The notes beneath the pieces were generated by a model, which did no database searches, was not told the origin of the DNA, and saw only the letters and a program-made list of their open reading frames with translations. A stretch of 64,000 nucleotides of DNA from Rhinocladiella similis (lineage: Eukaryota; Ascomycota; Eurotiomycetes; Chaetothyriales; Herpotrichiellaceae): assembly GCA_024082115.1 (NCBI GenBank), contig JAMRYE010000005.1, forward strand, positions 682,001-746,000, given 5' to 3'. Shown one piece after another: positions 42,884 to 54,716 of the stretch. Both the position numbers and the translations under genes were made by a program. Positions within the stretch are counted from its first letter, which is position 1. Each line of letters begins with the position of its first letter.

Positions 42884-44672
42884 TCATGTGATCTGGAGCT
42901 GCTCCGTCCAGTCCCACGGAACTCGTTGAAGTAGTTCAAGAGGAATGAAAATTTCAGGATCAAAGTCCTGGAAGACAGCTTCATCGCCCCGGGCATGCCC
43001 ATGGGCCGCAGCATCATCCTGAGGTGGCCGGAGCTCAAAGTAACGGTCGATCTCCTCGACATATGCACGAATACGACTACTGACCCATGCAGCAGCTGAA
43101 ATGCACGTGGCCAAATTCTCGAGCAACTCAGCCATGCACACCCTATACTCGGTTAGACATGAAAGTGGCACCAATTAGGAACAGTGGCTTTCGCACATCA
43201 CCATTCTTAGGTGTTGATAGTCAGATCTGGGCAGTTCTTTCTTGATGAAACTACTTAGGATATGACCGAGACCGGATAGTTCTTGTATCTAGATATCTGT
43301 TAGTTCATGTTCGATCAATACAGGGAGGTATGTAGACCATTGCCAACCCCATGGCTCGCATATACTCCAGCGGAATTGCCGATATTTCCTCAATCAATTC
43401 TAGGGCTGTCCTGCAAGCTTCGTAGAATGTCGTGTCATTTGCTGTGAATGAAAGCATTCGTAAAAGCTGCTTGCGTTAGCCAGCTCAGCGGAGGCCTTGA
43501 TTGTTTTTACCTGGTACGTTGCTATGATATTGGCTGTTTGAAAACCACAGCGATTCCGGCGAATATCTTGCGACAGCTTTTGCGCTTTCTTGAAGCGAGG
43601 TGGTAAGTCGGCATACGCCAAATCTAATGGTCGTAGTATCTTCTCCTGCGGATCGTAGTCAATAAGAAACGCTGTAGATAGGCAGCGATTGTCTTGATTG
43701 ATTGTCGTTCGCCTATTCCTGAAGTAAGAGATCAGGTGTTCGATGCCTCGGTAGATATCAGTGATATAATTCCATCCGCTGAGCCACTCAAGATTTTCCA
43801 CAGACTCGGTGAAATCTTGATCGGGGACCATGGGATAGGCAACGGCCGATTGGAGCTCGGGACATCGTACGGCATGTCCGAGCACGAGCGAGGTATGGAT
43901 TTCTAGCCGATACATATGCCAATACAGCCGTCTCCTCTCTTCTCTCTCAATTGTTGAGATGCCAGTAGGCCAGCGTCTCTCGTCGTAGAACCCTTGTTCA
44001 GCGAGTGCACCATGGTAGAGGCCCAGGAACTGTTGAAGCAACGGTGCATTGCCGCACTCTCGAGCAGTCAGACAAACAAGACTAATCGCTTGTAGGTACT
44101 CAAACTCCAAGGACTCGCCAAAGGTCCCTGGAATAGCCGCAATGGCTTCGTCCAAATACACATTAGGGCTTATTGCGGAAGAGATGTTGCGCGGAGCGAA
44201 AACTGCACCACTAGCGATCCGACAAGCGCTCAAAGCGGACATAGACATCAACTTCGCATACGATGCCCTACCGGATGGTATTTGCTTCGTATGCCATTGA
44301 TGCAGAAATGATTGCTCGTGTACGGTGCAAGCTCTGTCCACGTCAATCAGGGGCACACACGCGGTGGTCTTGGGAAACCGACACTGGATACACAGACTCG
44401 AAGAAGTTGATGAGTAGGTCTTGTATGAGCTCCCGCGACCCATGCTTGTCTGCAGACAATGTCCATGGCACACCAGCGGCCTTAGAACCACGCGGTTTCC
44501 CTCGTTTGGCGGATGGCCTGTTCCACGTACAATTGACTCCAAATTCAAGACAAGTCAGACATCTAGAATTGTCTGCCGGATCAATTCTGCATCCGCGGCC
44601 TCTTTTGTGACAGAAATCGCAGGCTTTGAGAACGCGCTTCGGTTTCACTGATCTTGGTTCGGCTTCGGCCAT
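42884..44672 (-). CDS. Zn2Cys6 transcription factor, likely local regulator
   Basis: The zinc cluster CDFCHKRGRGCRIDPADNSR continues CLTCLEFGVNC, giving CX2CX6CX9CX2CX6C with a long loop. Downstream, family sequence continues: FLHQWHTKQ, RRLYWHMYRLEIHTSLVLGH (TF domain), CGFQTANIIATYQ, then LLRMLSFTANDTTF, YMRAMGLAMIQELSGLGHIL and WDWTEQLQIT. Good introns: 43467-43510, 43289-43337 and 43148-43201, all phase 0. Between the cluster exon (ending FFESV) and the middle the frame shifts by one: a 58-nt intron 44334-44391 (weak GTATCC donor, TTGAC branch) makes all exons agree and gives 527 residues, but it would delete a plausible YPV-PLID stretch. A lost GT unit in the GTGTGTG tract at about 44353-44361 is the alternative. 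Confidence 0.8.
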
Positions 44673-45820
44673 TGATGGTGAGTCTGGAAGGATGGGGAAG
44701 CCACTACTTGGAGTCCAACATGTTGATCACTATCGGAAAGAACACAGCGGACAGCGTTGTCCACTTCCTGAATTGAAAAATCGTGAATCGTCATTCTGCT
44801 CAGAGTAGCAAGCTCATCACCGGAGAGACTCGATTAAAGCAATTCAGCATGACTGGCATTTGTAAAGCACCGTAGGAAACTACAGCAAAGCATATGAACA
44901 CGTCACGCCAACCGGATCTTACACCTAACGAGGTGCAGGACGCAGTCGAGTTTAGAAGTATGGACGAAGTTTCTGGCAGTCACAGAGATTGTTCTCCAGG
45001 ACGGACGGAGTGGTATCCAGATCGAGAGCCATGCATCAAGGATAAGATTCGTGCTATCTCTTTCCGCCCCAGCCAGGATAGTGCATGCTGAGCCGTATGG
45101 CCATCGACACACATCATTAGTACAATGGAAAACGCCCACTAGGCTGTCCTTCAGCAAGTCTAGTCCTACAAGAGTATACGATTGGCATGTACGCTGTCGG
45201 TCAAATTGTTCGGAGAAGCGAAGCCGGACTGGTTGTTGATCTTCAACAAATGTATATGCTATAGCAGGCAGTCGACCCCAACTGAAGGGGGGCTGAGGCC
45301 AAGTACTACAAGGCTCACCGAGTCTGCATATTCCCTTGCATAAGAAAAAGGTATCATATGAGCCGATCCATGCACTCTACCAAAAGCTGCGTCCATCCGA
45401 TCTCATCACACCGCTCGTTGAGCACTTTTCCCCCTAACACCGCGACTTCATTCTTTTGAGTGATAATTCCTGCTTTTTCGAGGCCACCAGTCCCGTACCA
45501 AGAAGAAGGCCTGGACCAAACCCGCTCAACCCGAACCCAGACTGGAAAACTGTAGCATAACTTTTTCAGACTCCGCAGCTTTTTTGTCCTCCAAACCCGC
45601 TGATTCTAAACAATCCACACCAAGCCCCCAGATAGTAAATTCGTCCTCAAAGAAACGGATATCATAGTGAATCATAAGACATCATGTCAGAGTAAAACCA
45701 CAAACCATAGTCATTAATCGTGAAACCCAAAGTGATAGAACAAAAGAAGCGGGTGGCGAGCCGCACGATATACGCGATCCCTGTTGAATAGTAGGGAGCC
45801 GTGTGGAGCGGCAAATCCAT
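44673..45820. other. Intergenic 1.1 kb, no gene seen
   Basis: Upstream of the second Zn2Cys6 factor and downstream of the CRIB gene. No frame with similarity or splice signals. Confidence 0.5.
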
Positions 45821-48088
45821 TCATGGTGTAGGAGTGGTTGGAAAAAGAGAATAAGAAACACGGGTATTGCGTCGAGGTCTAGAATTGGTTGTTCCAGCTC
45901 GTCTGCGTCCATCCGTCTTTGGCGAGTCGCCGCTGGGCATTGAGGACTTTCTTTCGGGAATAGGAATGGAAGGTGCTGATGCGCCACGGTCATGTCTGAG
46001 GACTGATGACGTGGTCGGGGTGTTAGGCATGTCACATCTTGCACCACTGCCTTTGGCTTGTTCATCCTCATCATCCTCACGTATAGTCTCCTGACTTCCT
46101 TCGCGATTGTGATGTTCAGCGTAACTTGTGATGTCTTGTAGGTCGAGTCTGAGGCTTTCTTTTGACCCGCCAAAATTCGCCAAGTGAGCGAAATCAGATA
46201 GAGAGCTGCTGGAATGGGAAGACCTTTGTGTTCCGGCGATTGAAGATGCTATCGAATAAATGATGCTCTCTTGAGAGCTTGATTTGCTGATCGAAGAAAA
46301 GGGGCTTGGTAGGATGTGAGGTCGTTCACTTCGCGGTGGGTTTTGAGGGTCACAATGTTGCGGAATAGCGGTGGGTTCCGCCTTTGCAATCGAAACGTTC
46401 GGTATTGGGTAGAGAGAATCAAGGCCAAGTCCTAAGAGAGGGGAGCCTGGTTCTTCATACTGAATAGATGACCGATCCTCTCTCCGGGTCTGTCCCTCAG
46501 GTCGATATGTCGTCCTTGGAAGCTGCATCATGAGAGGAGTAGAGGCAGATGAGGAAGCCTCATCGATTGCAGATTGTTCAACTGCCAGACAATTCTCTTG
46601 TGGGATGCTTTGGTTCTGGGGCCTCTCCAGCGTTGCATCTGAGTCACTCTTATCCCCATCAGAAGCGACATCCCAAGAATAGTCGATGGCATCTTCCCAA
46701 TCCTGGAGCTCGACAGGATCAGTCGTGAGAGTCGCTTTGGCTGTCGGTGGTTGATCGTTGAGATGCTCCACAGGCTCATCTAAAGCCGCCTCCACATTTG
46801 TCATTGTCAAAGTCATATTATAATACGCGGCTTGTAGTTGTAGCTCGCCTGATGACTGACTGCGCCTCTTGTATCGTGTTGCTAAAGCACACAAGTCATT
46901 GCAAGAGAGGCTTGTAGGAACCTCCTGCAATTCCACCTTACCTTCCTCCAAAACAGCCTCCATCCTCGTTGTTGGAGGGCTCGGGAGAGGTGCAGTGCGG
47001 AGAGGCAGAGCTATGTCATCTCTTGTAGACACGGCATGGACGACATCCGGCAGGATCGGAAGTGGCTTTCCGAGCAAGCTTTGACGGCTAACAGGGCTCA
47101 GCGCTGACAATCTCTGAGACAGCTGAGAAGTTGGAGACGCATCGTTCGATGTGACAGACAATCTGGTAGGGCGGGAGAAGTTCTCCATCGACCGTGACAT
47201 TCGAACATCAGAAGGACTATAAGGCAACAAGAGATTCTCCTTGGGCGGAGGCTCGGGTCGAGGGGGTGTGGTAGGCAGGTACGGAATGGCAGCGGTTGTC
47301 GGTGAGGTTGGTTCATCAGAACCACGCTGAACGGATAGTTCGACCTTGTTCGTAAGTAGTTCCGTGATGGGTATTCCGCGCACATGGTCTTCGGGCTGCT
47401 GGTCTGCTTGAATGGCATGATACTCAGAAGTCAAGTCTGACTTGGCAACGGTATCAATGTTTTGAAAATGGGCCTGGTCTCCATGGCTCAGATGTTGGAA
47501 ACCGAAAGGACCGGATATGCTGCGTTTTAACCCAGTACCTAAGAAGTTAGCCAAGGATCGTTTCTTCAAACATCCAGAACGCCTACGTTTTGAGCCATTG
47601 GTGAGTTGTCGTTGCCGAGCCTTGACAGGAGAACCGTCTCCCATCCTTCCCGCGACAGGTTCCAGTGACCTTTCTTCCACCGGCGAGGACAGTAAATTGA
47701 GCTTGCTGCCTTGCCGTTTCAGTATTCGAGTACCGCGGGACAACAGCCCTTTGGCGTTATTTTCGTAACGATCGGACAGCGGCAGGTTGTTTTCGGCATA
47801 ACTCTGTCTAGATGAGGGTCTGGAGGTATAATCGTGATTAGAGCCATCGGATATCGATCGAGTATACTGCGAACCGGCAGAAGTCACAGTGTTGGTCCGC
47901 GATCTTCCATGGTGTCTCGGAAATCCATCGCTAGGCCCCGTTTCAACGCCACTATGTTCTTTCATCATTTCTGTTAAGGCTTGTCGTGACGGTTCGACGT
48001 TGTCCTTGGAAAACCAGTCATGAGCAACAGAGTGCAACTTGTCGCCGCTCTGTTTTGAATGTCCATGGATCCATTGAAAGCGGCCCAT
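45821..48088 (-). CDS. CRIB-motif protein, predicted Cdc42/Rac effector
   Basis: A single exon of 755 residues, mostly low-complexity, rich in Ser, Pro, Arg and Glu. ISGPFGFQHLSHG (191-203) fits the CRIB core I-S-x-P-x2-F-x-H-x2-H-x-G, with Gly-Asp after the second His in place of the usual Val-Gly. The stretch before it is basic (KRRRSGCLKKRS), as needed for membrane lipid contact in CRIB proteins. Other segments: an amphipathic basic patch near 117-135, proline tracts (TTPPRPEPPPKE), and a Ser-rich acidic C-terminal third. Such proteins link active Cdc42 or Rac to polarity and the actin cytoskeleton. There is no kinase domain, so it is not a PAK. It lies beside a very long gene-free stretch. 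Confidence 0.78.
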   Translation of the reverse strand: MGRFQWIHGHSKQSGDKLHSVAHDWFSKDNVEPSRQALTEMMKEHSGVETGPSDGFPRHHGRSRTNTVTSAGSQYTRSISDGSNHDYTSRPSSRQSYAENNLPLSDRYENNAKGLLSRGTRILKRQGSKLNLLSSPVEERSLEPVAGRMGDGSPVKARQRQLTNGSKRRRSGCLKKRSLANFLGTGLKRSISGPFGFQHLSHGDQAHFQNIDTVAKSDLTSEYHAIQADQQPEDHVRGIPITELLTNKVELSVQRGSDEPTSPTTAAIPYLPTTPPRPEPPPKENLLLPYSPSDVRMSRSMENFSRPTRLSVTSNDASPTSQLSQRLSALSPVSRQSLLGKPLPILPDVVHAVSTRDDIALPLRTAPLPSPPTTRMEAVLEEGKVELQEVPTSLSCNDLCALATRYKRRSQSSGELQLQAAYYNMTLTMTNVEAALDEPVEHLNDQPPTAKATLTTDPVELQDWEDAIDYSWDVASDGDKSDSDATLERPQNQSIPQENCLAVEQSAIDEASSSASTPLMMQLPRTTYRPEGQTRREDRSSIQYEEPGSPLLGLGLDSLYPIPNVSIAKAEPTAIPQHCDPQNPPRSERPHILPSPFSSISKSSSQESIIYSIASSIAGTQRSSHSSSSLSDFAHLANFGGSKESLRLDLQDITSYAEHHNREGSQETIREDDEDEQAKGSGARCDMPNTPTTSSVLRHDRGASAPSIPIPERKSSMPSGDSPKTDGRRRAGTTNSRPRRNTRVSYSLFPTTPTP

Positions 48089-51000
48089 TTAGACTGCTTT
48101 CGTCCTCTGGTCTAGGCACAGTATCAAAAGTTCTGAGGTCGATGCTGCTCAACTTCATTCAAGCTGGTCCAGTGCGGACACCCACAATGAAGGTATCGGC
48201 TGCTGTTGCAACAGCAACTTTGCGGAGTTACGAACACCTGGACCTTGCAGGTTAGATATGGCCCTTAATAGGGAGGGGCACGACAGACTGGGGTTGATTG
48301 TGGTGCACGAAATGTTTCAACTCTAGAGTCAATTGTCAGTCATACTGTATTTACATTGAAAGAACACAAATATCGCGCGGATTCCCAATCTTACCAAAGA
48401 CAGATGTTCGAAGGCGGACGAGTTTCAAGTAACTGGTGACCAATGACCTGTCCCTTTCCGGATCCGAGGTTGCAGGTCATGCGTTTCCCGATCAGTGAGA
48501 TCTGAAGCCAGTTGTGACCGCAACTCCAAGTTTTTCCTCTGTCCGTGAGCCAACTTTCTCGGTCCAGTCGGTGAGGAAATGATAATGAGGGAGTGTTGGG
48601 GCACGTTCGAAAGTAGATGGTTGGATGGTAATGTTAAAGGTGTTCCAAATATAGGTAGGAAGGGGGAGTGATATACAATTGTTGGAAGTTGATAGACAAC
48701 ATGAGTGACAACCTTGGGTTGAGAGCAAGAGATATCTGCATTTGATCATCCTTACCATTGGGTACACAAGGCATACTGGTGGAGAGTAGTAGCCTTTCTT
48801 CTGAAGCGTGCAAACCTAAGCCGTATTGATGACTCCAGCAAGGCAAGGACAGGGGCAGAATGTGGTCCCTCGTGCCGGCAATGCTGCATAGCGGATAATG
48901 GAAGGGGGAAGCATCCACTAACGCCAACGAGCATGGTGAGCGAGAGTTGTGCGTTTAGCAAGACGCGTCCTGAGACGGACGGCTTGAGAAACAACCCCAT
49001 GGTGGTGAGGACAGAGGCAGGAAGTTTGGGGAGAACTGCAGATGAGGTGGAGTTTGAAGGAGCAAGGCGAGGAGATTTGATGGGGCCATGTTCTCGTCAG
49101 GAACCGGGTGAATTCTGCAGCAAAGGTCGAGGATCACGCAGAATGGCGCCAGAAGTGGAACCAAGCTCCATGCATAGCGGAAGCCACCTCCCGGACCCTT
49201 GTACTCGGGTACCAGGGTCACCTTCTTATCTATCTCTTACAAGGGCCGAACAAACATTCGGTGCCATGTAGTGAAAGATGCTCCAGGGATCACCATTCGC
49301 AATAGCTTACGGTCTTGTCGCTTGCCACAGCCGTCCATCGGCCGGAAGACGTGTGGCAGTTGAGTGACTTCCGAGGATCTCGTGCTTGATCCCGGTTTGA
49401 CAGCTGACAATTGCAGCTTTAAACAAACCGAACAGCATAATGCTTGTGGTGTTCTCCGTACTCGTAGTCACAGCTGGAGACACGGTCAACAGTAGCAACA
49501 TGCTCTACTGTAGACTCTGCCGTGTGCAATACTGTACTTAGGTAGTTGCATGGCGTGACTTCGATTGGTTATTTTGCACGGGGGGATCCAGTACGCGAGT
49601 TCGCAAGCCTCCGTCTCTGTAGGTTCTCACTGCTCCCGGCACCTGATGTCGTATCCGTACGGACACTGATCAACACAATCAAGCCACCTCTTCAAATGAC
49701 CACAGAGAACTATGGTGGCTGGGTATGTAGTGTCGGCAGATGGGGTGCCTTAATTTTGCTCGCTTGGTAAAGGCGAGAACTGGCACAGAGTTGCGCAACA
49801 ATCTTGCTCCGTTCTGAAAATGGAGAAACCAGAGTAAAGTGGTCCCAGGGGAAGATGACGCGGATGTTCTAGAGGGCTTGGAAGGAAACTGCAGGCATGC
49901 TTAGCATGCTCTGTAGGCATATTGTAGACTGAAGCTGCCGGTCAGCTAGACTGTTAGAGGGGCCGGTGGTTGAAGCTAAAGATCAGGGAGTTAGGGAGGT
50001 TGTAGTAGTCAGTCAGTCGTAGAACGCGTGAAGAGAATTGGTGGGTTGGTGGGTAGAAGGACGGCAGTGGGTTTGTTAGTGGTTGGCGGTTGCAGTTGGG
50101 CACGAGTGCAGAGGAGGAGGACGAGCTACGGCAAAAAGGCTCTCGGAGCAACTGATCTGCCAAGACTATTGCTGATCCAAGGAAGGCGCGTTTGTTTCTA
50201 AACCAGATCATCATCGTGCACCAAGTTTCCCCTGCATTATCACGCTATACTCTGCCAGTCCTACCGCACGACTACGACTAGCCCAAAATCCACACCCATG
50301 CGACTTTCTCTCTCTGGGTCCTTTGGATGACTAGACCACTACGACGGACGACGCTGGCTTTGCCCTTCTGCTCTGCTAACCTGACGCAAAATTCCTCTTG
50401 GCTGCACCGATACTACGGGCTGACAGCAGGCCGTCTCGTTCCCATCTCAATCCCTTCCCAAGACCGTCGAGTCATGATCCTTGCCATACCCATCGACCTA
50501 ATGCTAGGCCAATCACTACCGCGTCCTCGGTGTACCTACAGATCCTGTCCCGCAAGTCCACTGGACAGTACGTCTGGTACTGGATGCTTGGAAGCTTCGA
50601 GGCGTTTGATGTGTGGAGACAACATTACTGCGCTCTCGTGATGAATACTGCTCCTTGTTGGCGTGCTCCGATAACTGAAAGATCTCCAGATCCTGCGTGC
50701 ACTTCTTCATACGCTTGGAGATGATTACCCTTGGAAATTTTGGCGGTACTGGTATGAGGAGCATACTGTACCATTTTTCTCTTACCTGATCAACAGATCG
50801 TCTCCCACGCAGCCACGCGTCTCGTATCTGTTGATGTTTGCAGATCGCCGGCCGCAGTCTTGTCGGTGCTCCAGTAAGAACTTGAGTTTGTTACCAGGAC
50901 TGTAACATGGCCCACCTCTGGCTGGCACCAACAACACAAAATTACCCGATCTTGCTACATGCCAGACGATCACAATGACTAGATCGCTCGGGCCATTCTC

Positions 51001-52683
51001 TCAGGAGTTGGGTTCAGCGGGCACCTTGGAGGAGACAAGACGATTTCGATCGATGGTTTTGTGACGATTCAATGTTCATCTGATCAGCGTCCTCATCACG
51101 AAACCTACAATTTCCGAGCGATCGACCGCGAGAACTGACCGTCAATAATTGTGGGATAGTACGAGTGTTGTGAATCGGAGTGCCTGGAGCCTCGGAGTCG
51201 TGGCATTGCCGAGCATTGCGATGTGAATTGGTATTGATTTCAAGTCACACAGAAGCGCAGCAATACCAGCTCGGTGACAAGACAGAGGAGCATGCAAAGC
51301 CGACTACCCCTGGGGACTACACCATCTCCTTGTCGGAAGCTTTGCCTTGCTACTACGCTACGCTCGGTCTATCTGACAAGCGTATTCAGGCCGAGATGAG
51401 CGTGGTTTCTCCAGGAACGACAGCTGCTACTTGACTACTTAGTTTGGCGTGGCTGTTGCTGGCTACCCGTCGTCCTAGTTCGCATTGCTCTGTGTTCGAC
51501 AAAGCTGCAAGTCGGCACAAAAGAAAGTCTAGTTGCGCGTGGGATGTTTCGCAAGCTATGCACGCCAGGTGGCGATTGTACATGTGATAATCATTCGTGT
51601 AAAGCGCATGGAGGGCATGTGCAAAGTCATGTTCCATCCTGACTCCGAACAGGTCGCTTGCCTGTGTTTCGACCACGCCGTGGTGGAAAGTCGCTGTTTA
51701 GATCGTTGTCTTTTGGTCAAAAGACTAGTTGACCGGATTCGTTCGAGAGCTTTGGCACAACACCAGCTTTGCTTATCACTTCATTCCAAAAGTTTATCGG
51801 TTCAACCAACAACAATATCACCACCAGCGGCCAGACACCACCTTTGGACTTCAAGGATGGTGATAAAAGTCGAGGCGAACTGCCAGCTACAGGACCTACT
51901 GTATAGCAACAGTCGCCGGAGCTAGAGGATCGCTGTGAAACGGTCCTTGCCAGCTGCCGCTTCTAGTCTGGCTACTGTGGCGCATCGGTTCTGCAGCACT
52001 TTTCACGTCAAAATGCCTGTACAACTGCTGGACGCACGCAAAAGCAATACAGTCTTCCATGATGTATTGTACACTCCGCAAGCGGCCGCAGATCTGCAAA
52101 ATCGATAACCACATGAAGAAGACAGTATATATTACTTGGCCCTGTTTCAAAAGAAAAGAATATTGATCCATACGGAAGGTTAGAGTATTTCGAGTCCTCG
52201 CAAGACACAACATCTGACACTGAACTTGATCGTCTCGGCTTCGCGGCTGTCTGGCTCCTCGCTTCTAGCCTCAGGCTTGCAATAAGAGACTAAAGCAGCC
52301 AGGAAGAAGCTATTACTGCGTCGCCGTTGAACGAGAGACGGCCATGCAGAAGCGAGACGAGGGTATTCTTCACCAGGCCAGCATCTTTTACGTCAATCCC
52401 ATCCTCCAGGAACGACATTCAATAGTTAATGCTCCTCTCTGGCAGGCATTTAGGCGAAGGACAAGGAATCGAGATACAATTTTCAGCCAGCATTTCCTCG
52501 GCTACGCTCACCGTTCATCGTTGGCAGGACTGGTACTTTTGCGGTGAAGATTGAGTTGACATACCCGACGGTGACAGGCCGGCGACTGATTGAGATGATG
52601 TGACCTGGTCGACGGGTCTGACTGTGATGTTGTACTGGAGGGCACGGGCTTGGGCTAATAAGATGAGGAAATTTTATCCGTCT

Positions 52684-52707
52684 CATGAGCATGAGCATGA
52701 GCATGAA
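52684..52707. repeat. Short CATGAG tandem repeat
   Basis: Three exact CATGAG units and a fourth ending in AA, in the gene-free block. Confidence 0.7.
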
Positions 52708-53006
52708 CCCTTGTACGAAGATGATTCAGTAGGCGAGAATTCATTAAGAGGTACTCGGTACCCCATGAACATGCCCATTACTGCACATATTTCTCGGCTG
52801 GTAGTTCGTGACTTAATGGCACCGCAATTGGCTGCGCCTATTTTTCTGTCTTTGTTGCTCTCTGGTGGCTCTTGTCGCGAGAGTCTGGCCGGGTTTTCTC
52901 CGCATGTCTCAACCGCGATTGCCAGCCAGGCCGCCCGCATACCGGTACCTTAGGCTGGCTGAGGTCCAGTCAGGTTACTGGCAGTGGTATTGCACCTGCC
53001 TGCGCC

Positions 53007-53034
53007 TACGGAGTCCCGAGTACTGTACTCCGTA
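53007..53034. repeat. Paired TACGGAGTC / TACTCCGTA motif
   Basis: TACGGAGTC at 53007-53015 and TACTCCGTA at 53026-53034 form an imperfect inverted pair that could fold into a hairpin. Confidence 0.5.
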
Positions 53035-53169
53035 CTGCAAGGAGTAAGGGGTACCTGAGATACCCAGGCTGCGGTGGTCCTCTTCTCTCCATCACACACC
53101 GAGTCCTCGATACTGTACCTGCGGACCAGCCTCCGAGACACAGGCGCGATCGTGCAATGCCAGTTCTCC

Positions 53170-53178
53170 TACGGAGTA
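53170..53178. repeat. TACGGAGTA intergenic motif
   Basis: Perfect copy of the recurring nonamer. Confidence 0.5.
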
Positions 53179-54716
53179 CAACCAGATTCACACATAGTCA
53201 AACGTGCTCCTCGTACTCGTACGCTTGAGATTTCCTTCGGTCGAGTCAGGGTCCATCCATCGTGCTCTGACTTTCTGCCGAGCCCGTTGTTCAAAGTTAA
53301 CAACTCGTACACTATGTTCTCGGTCGGCACCCTGCGTTCGAAGGTAAGGGCTTCAATGGTGCCGATTGCCTCCCGCACACCATACAATACCAGGCGCGTA
53401 TCCTTGCAAAAGTCAACGGCCGCGATGCACGTTGCAGCTTCCGTATGCACCTAATGAGCCACCTCTGCGCTTGTCCTGTACCTCGGGAGGCTGGACCAGG
53501 CCACCTCCTCAGGCACCACTTTTCCCTAGCTGGACGCGGTCTGGGATCCTGCGCCGGCTCCCAATTCTCCGGAACCTCCTGAAAGATACAGAATCATGAC
53601 ATCGACCATGCATTTCAATGGAGTCTTCTGCACCAAGCAACCTTTTTACAAGTCGTCCTTCCAGCCCCGTGTGGTCATGTCTCTCGGTACCGGGTCTCGC
53701 TTATGGAGAGGCCGTTTCAGCTGTCAGAGAAGCGAGAAATGCTCTACGAACCCCTCCCAGCCCTACCAAATTTTCGAAAATTGTCTTCCAATATTCCCAT
53801 CTGAGACGATTTTCAGTGGACAAAAGATAAAACATTTTGCGGAGTCGTCCGAGTCGCGTGCCTCTCCGGCTGTGGCTCAAGGATAAACTTCACCCACACC
53901 AAGAGCAAGGAGAATCGCGTCACGTTCGTGGACTTTGTTGACTCACATTCATCTCGGGTCAATATGCTCAAAACATATTCAGCCTGCTGGATCCAAAGCC
54001 TGCTTTCAACTACGGCTGGGAGGAGATGCGCTTAGCCTCCAATGTTCTTGAACTGGCAGAATTCCATCGGCCCGGACATGTCTTCCTTGATGTCTTTTTG
54101 ATACTTACATCTGGCTGAGCGGCGAAGGCGGGTACCTGCATTTCTGACAAGGTATTGTACACAGGCCCTACCTGGCTCTGCATCTCCGTCTCCTGCCATT
54201 CCTGACAGCTCCAGAAATTTTGAGAAATGCCCGGATGCGTACGCTTATGCTCTGTCAATGCGTGCCATGTCTTGCTGCTACAATACACTCCTCATCATGG
54301 GCCCAGTGGAATCCGTCATGCTTCTCAGACATAATGTTTCTGTTCTTATGGAGCCAAGGCAGCTGCATAGCCTACTCGTGCAGCGCGCGGGGCTGAGCAG
54401 ATGCATTTCCCTGAACCCAACCGGAAAGATCGCCTACTGCCAAACGGTTTGGCCTGCAGGAAGGAAAAGGGAGTAGCTGAAACCAGAAACAACACGTGGT
54501 GCACTTTGCTGAAGCCTCCACCACGGAACGGATTTTCAGCCAGTACCAAGCTTGCCCTTCCTTGGGCGGTTTCAGGCATGTGAATTGTTCCATTTCAGCA
54601 TGTCGGATTGTCCACGCAGAACTGCAACTCAGTGTTTGTAAGTATCTCGAAAAGCTCTGCTTTTATGGAATGTACGTGATCCCTGCTCAATATGCACAAA
54701 TCATGGCGTCGTCGCT

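Larger units (their letters stand above)
48089..54716. other. 6.6-kb block without supported genes
   Basis: Both strands were read. Every open frame is short (up to about 130 codons), overlaps others on the opposite strand, and matches no family I recognise. It includes TACTCCGTA motifs (53007-53034, 53170-53178), a short CATGAG repeat (52684-52707) and palindromic GTAC-rich stretches near 53020-53060. No terminal repeats or transposase fragments were found by eye. It might hold non-coding RNA, a long 5' leader of the CRIB gene, or decayed genes. Confidence 0.5.

Noticed and set aside
50327..50724. Two overlapping plus-strand frames of about 105 codons
   Set aside because: Each is the shadow of the other; no similarity, composition like random intergenic sequence.
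53074..53454. 126-codon plus-strand frame in the gene-free block
   Set aside because: Overlaps a minus-strand frame of similar size; no family, no intron signals; not enough to call a gene.
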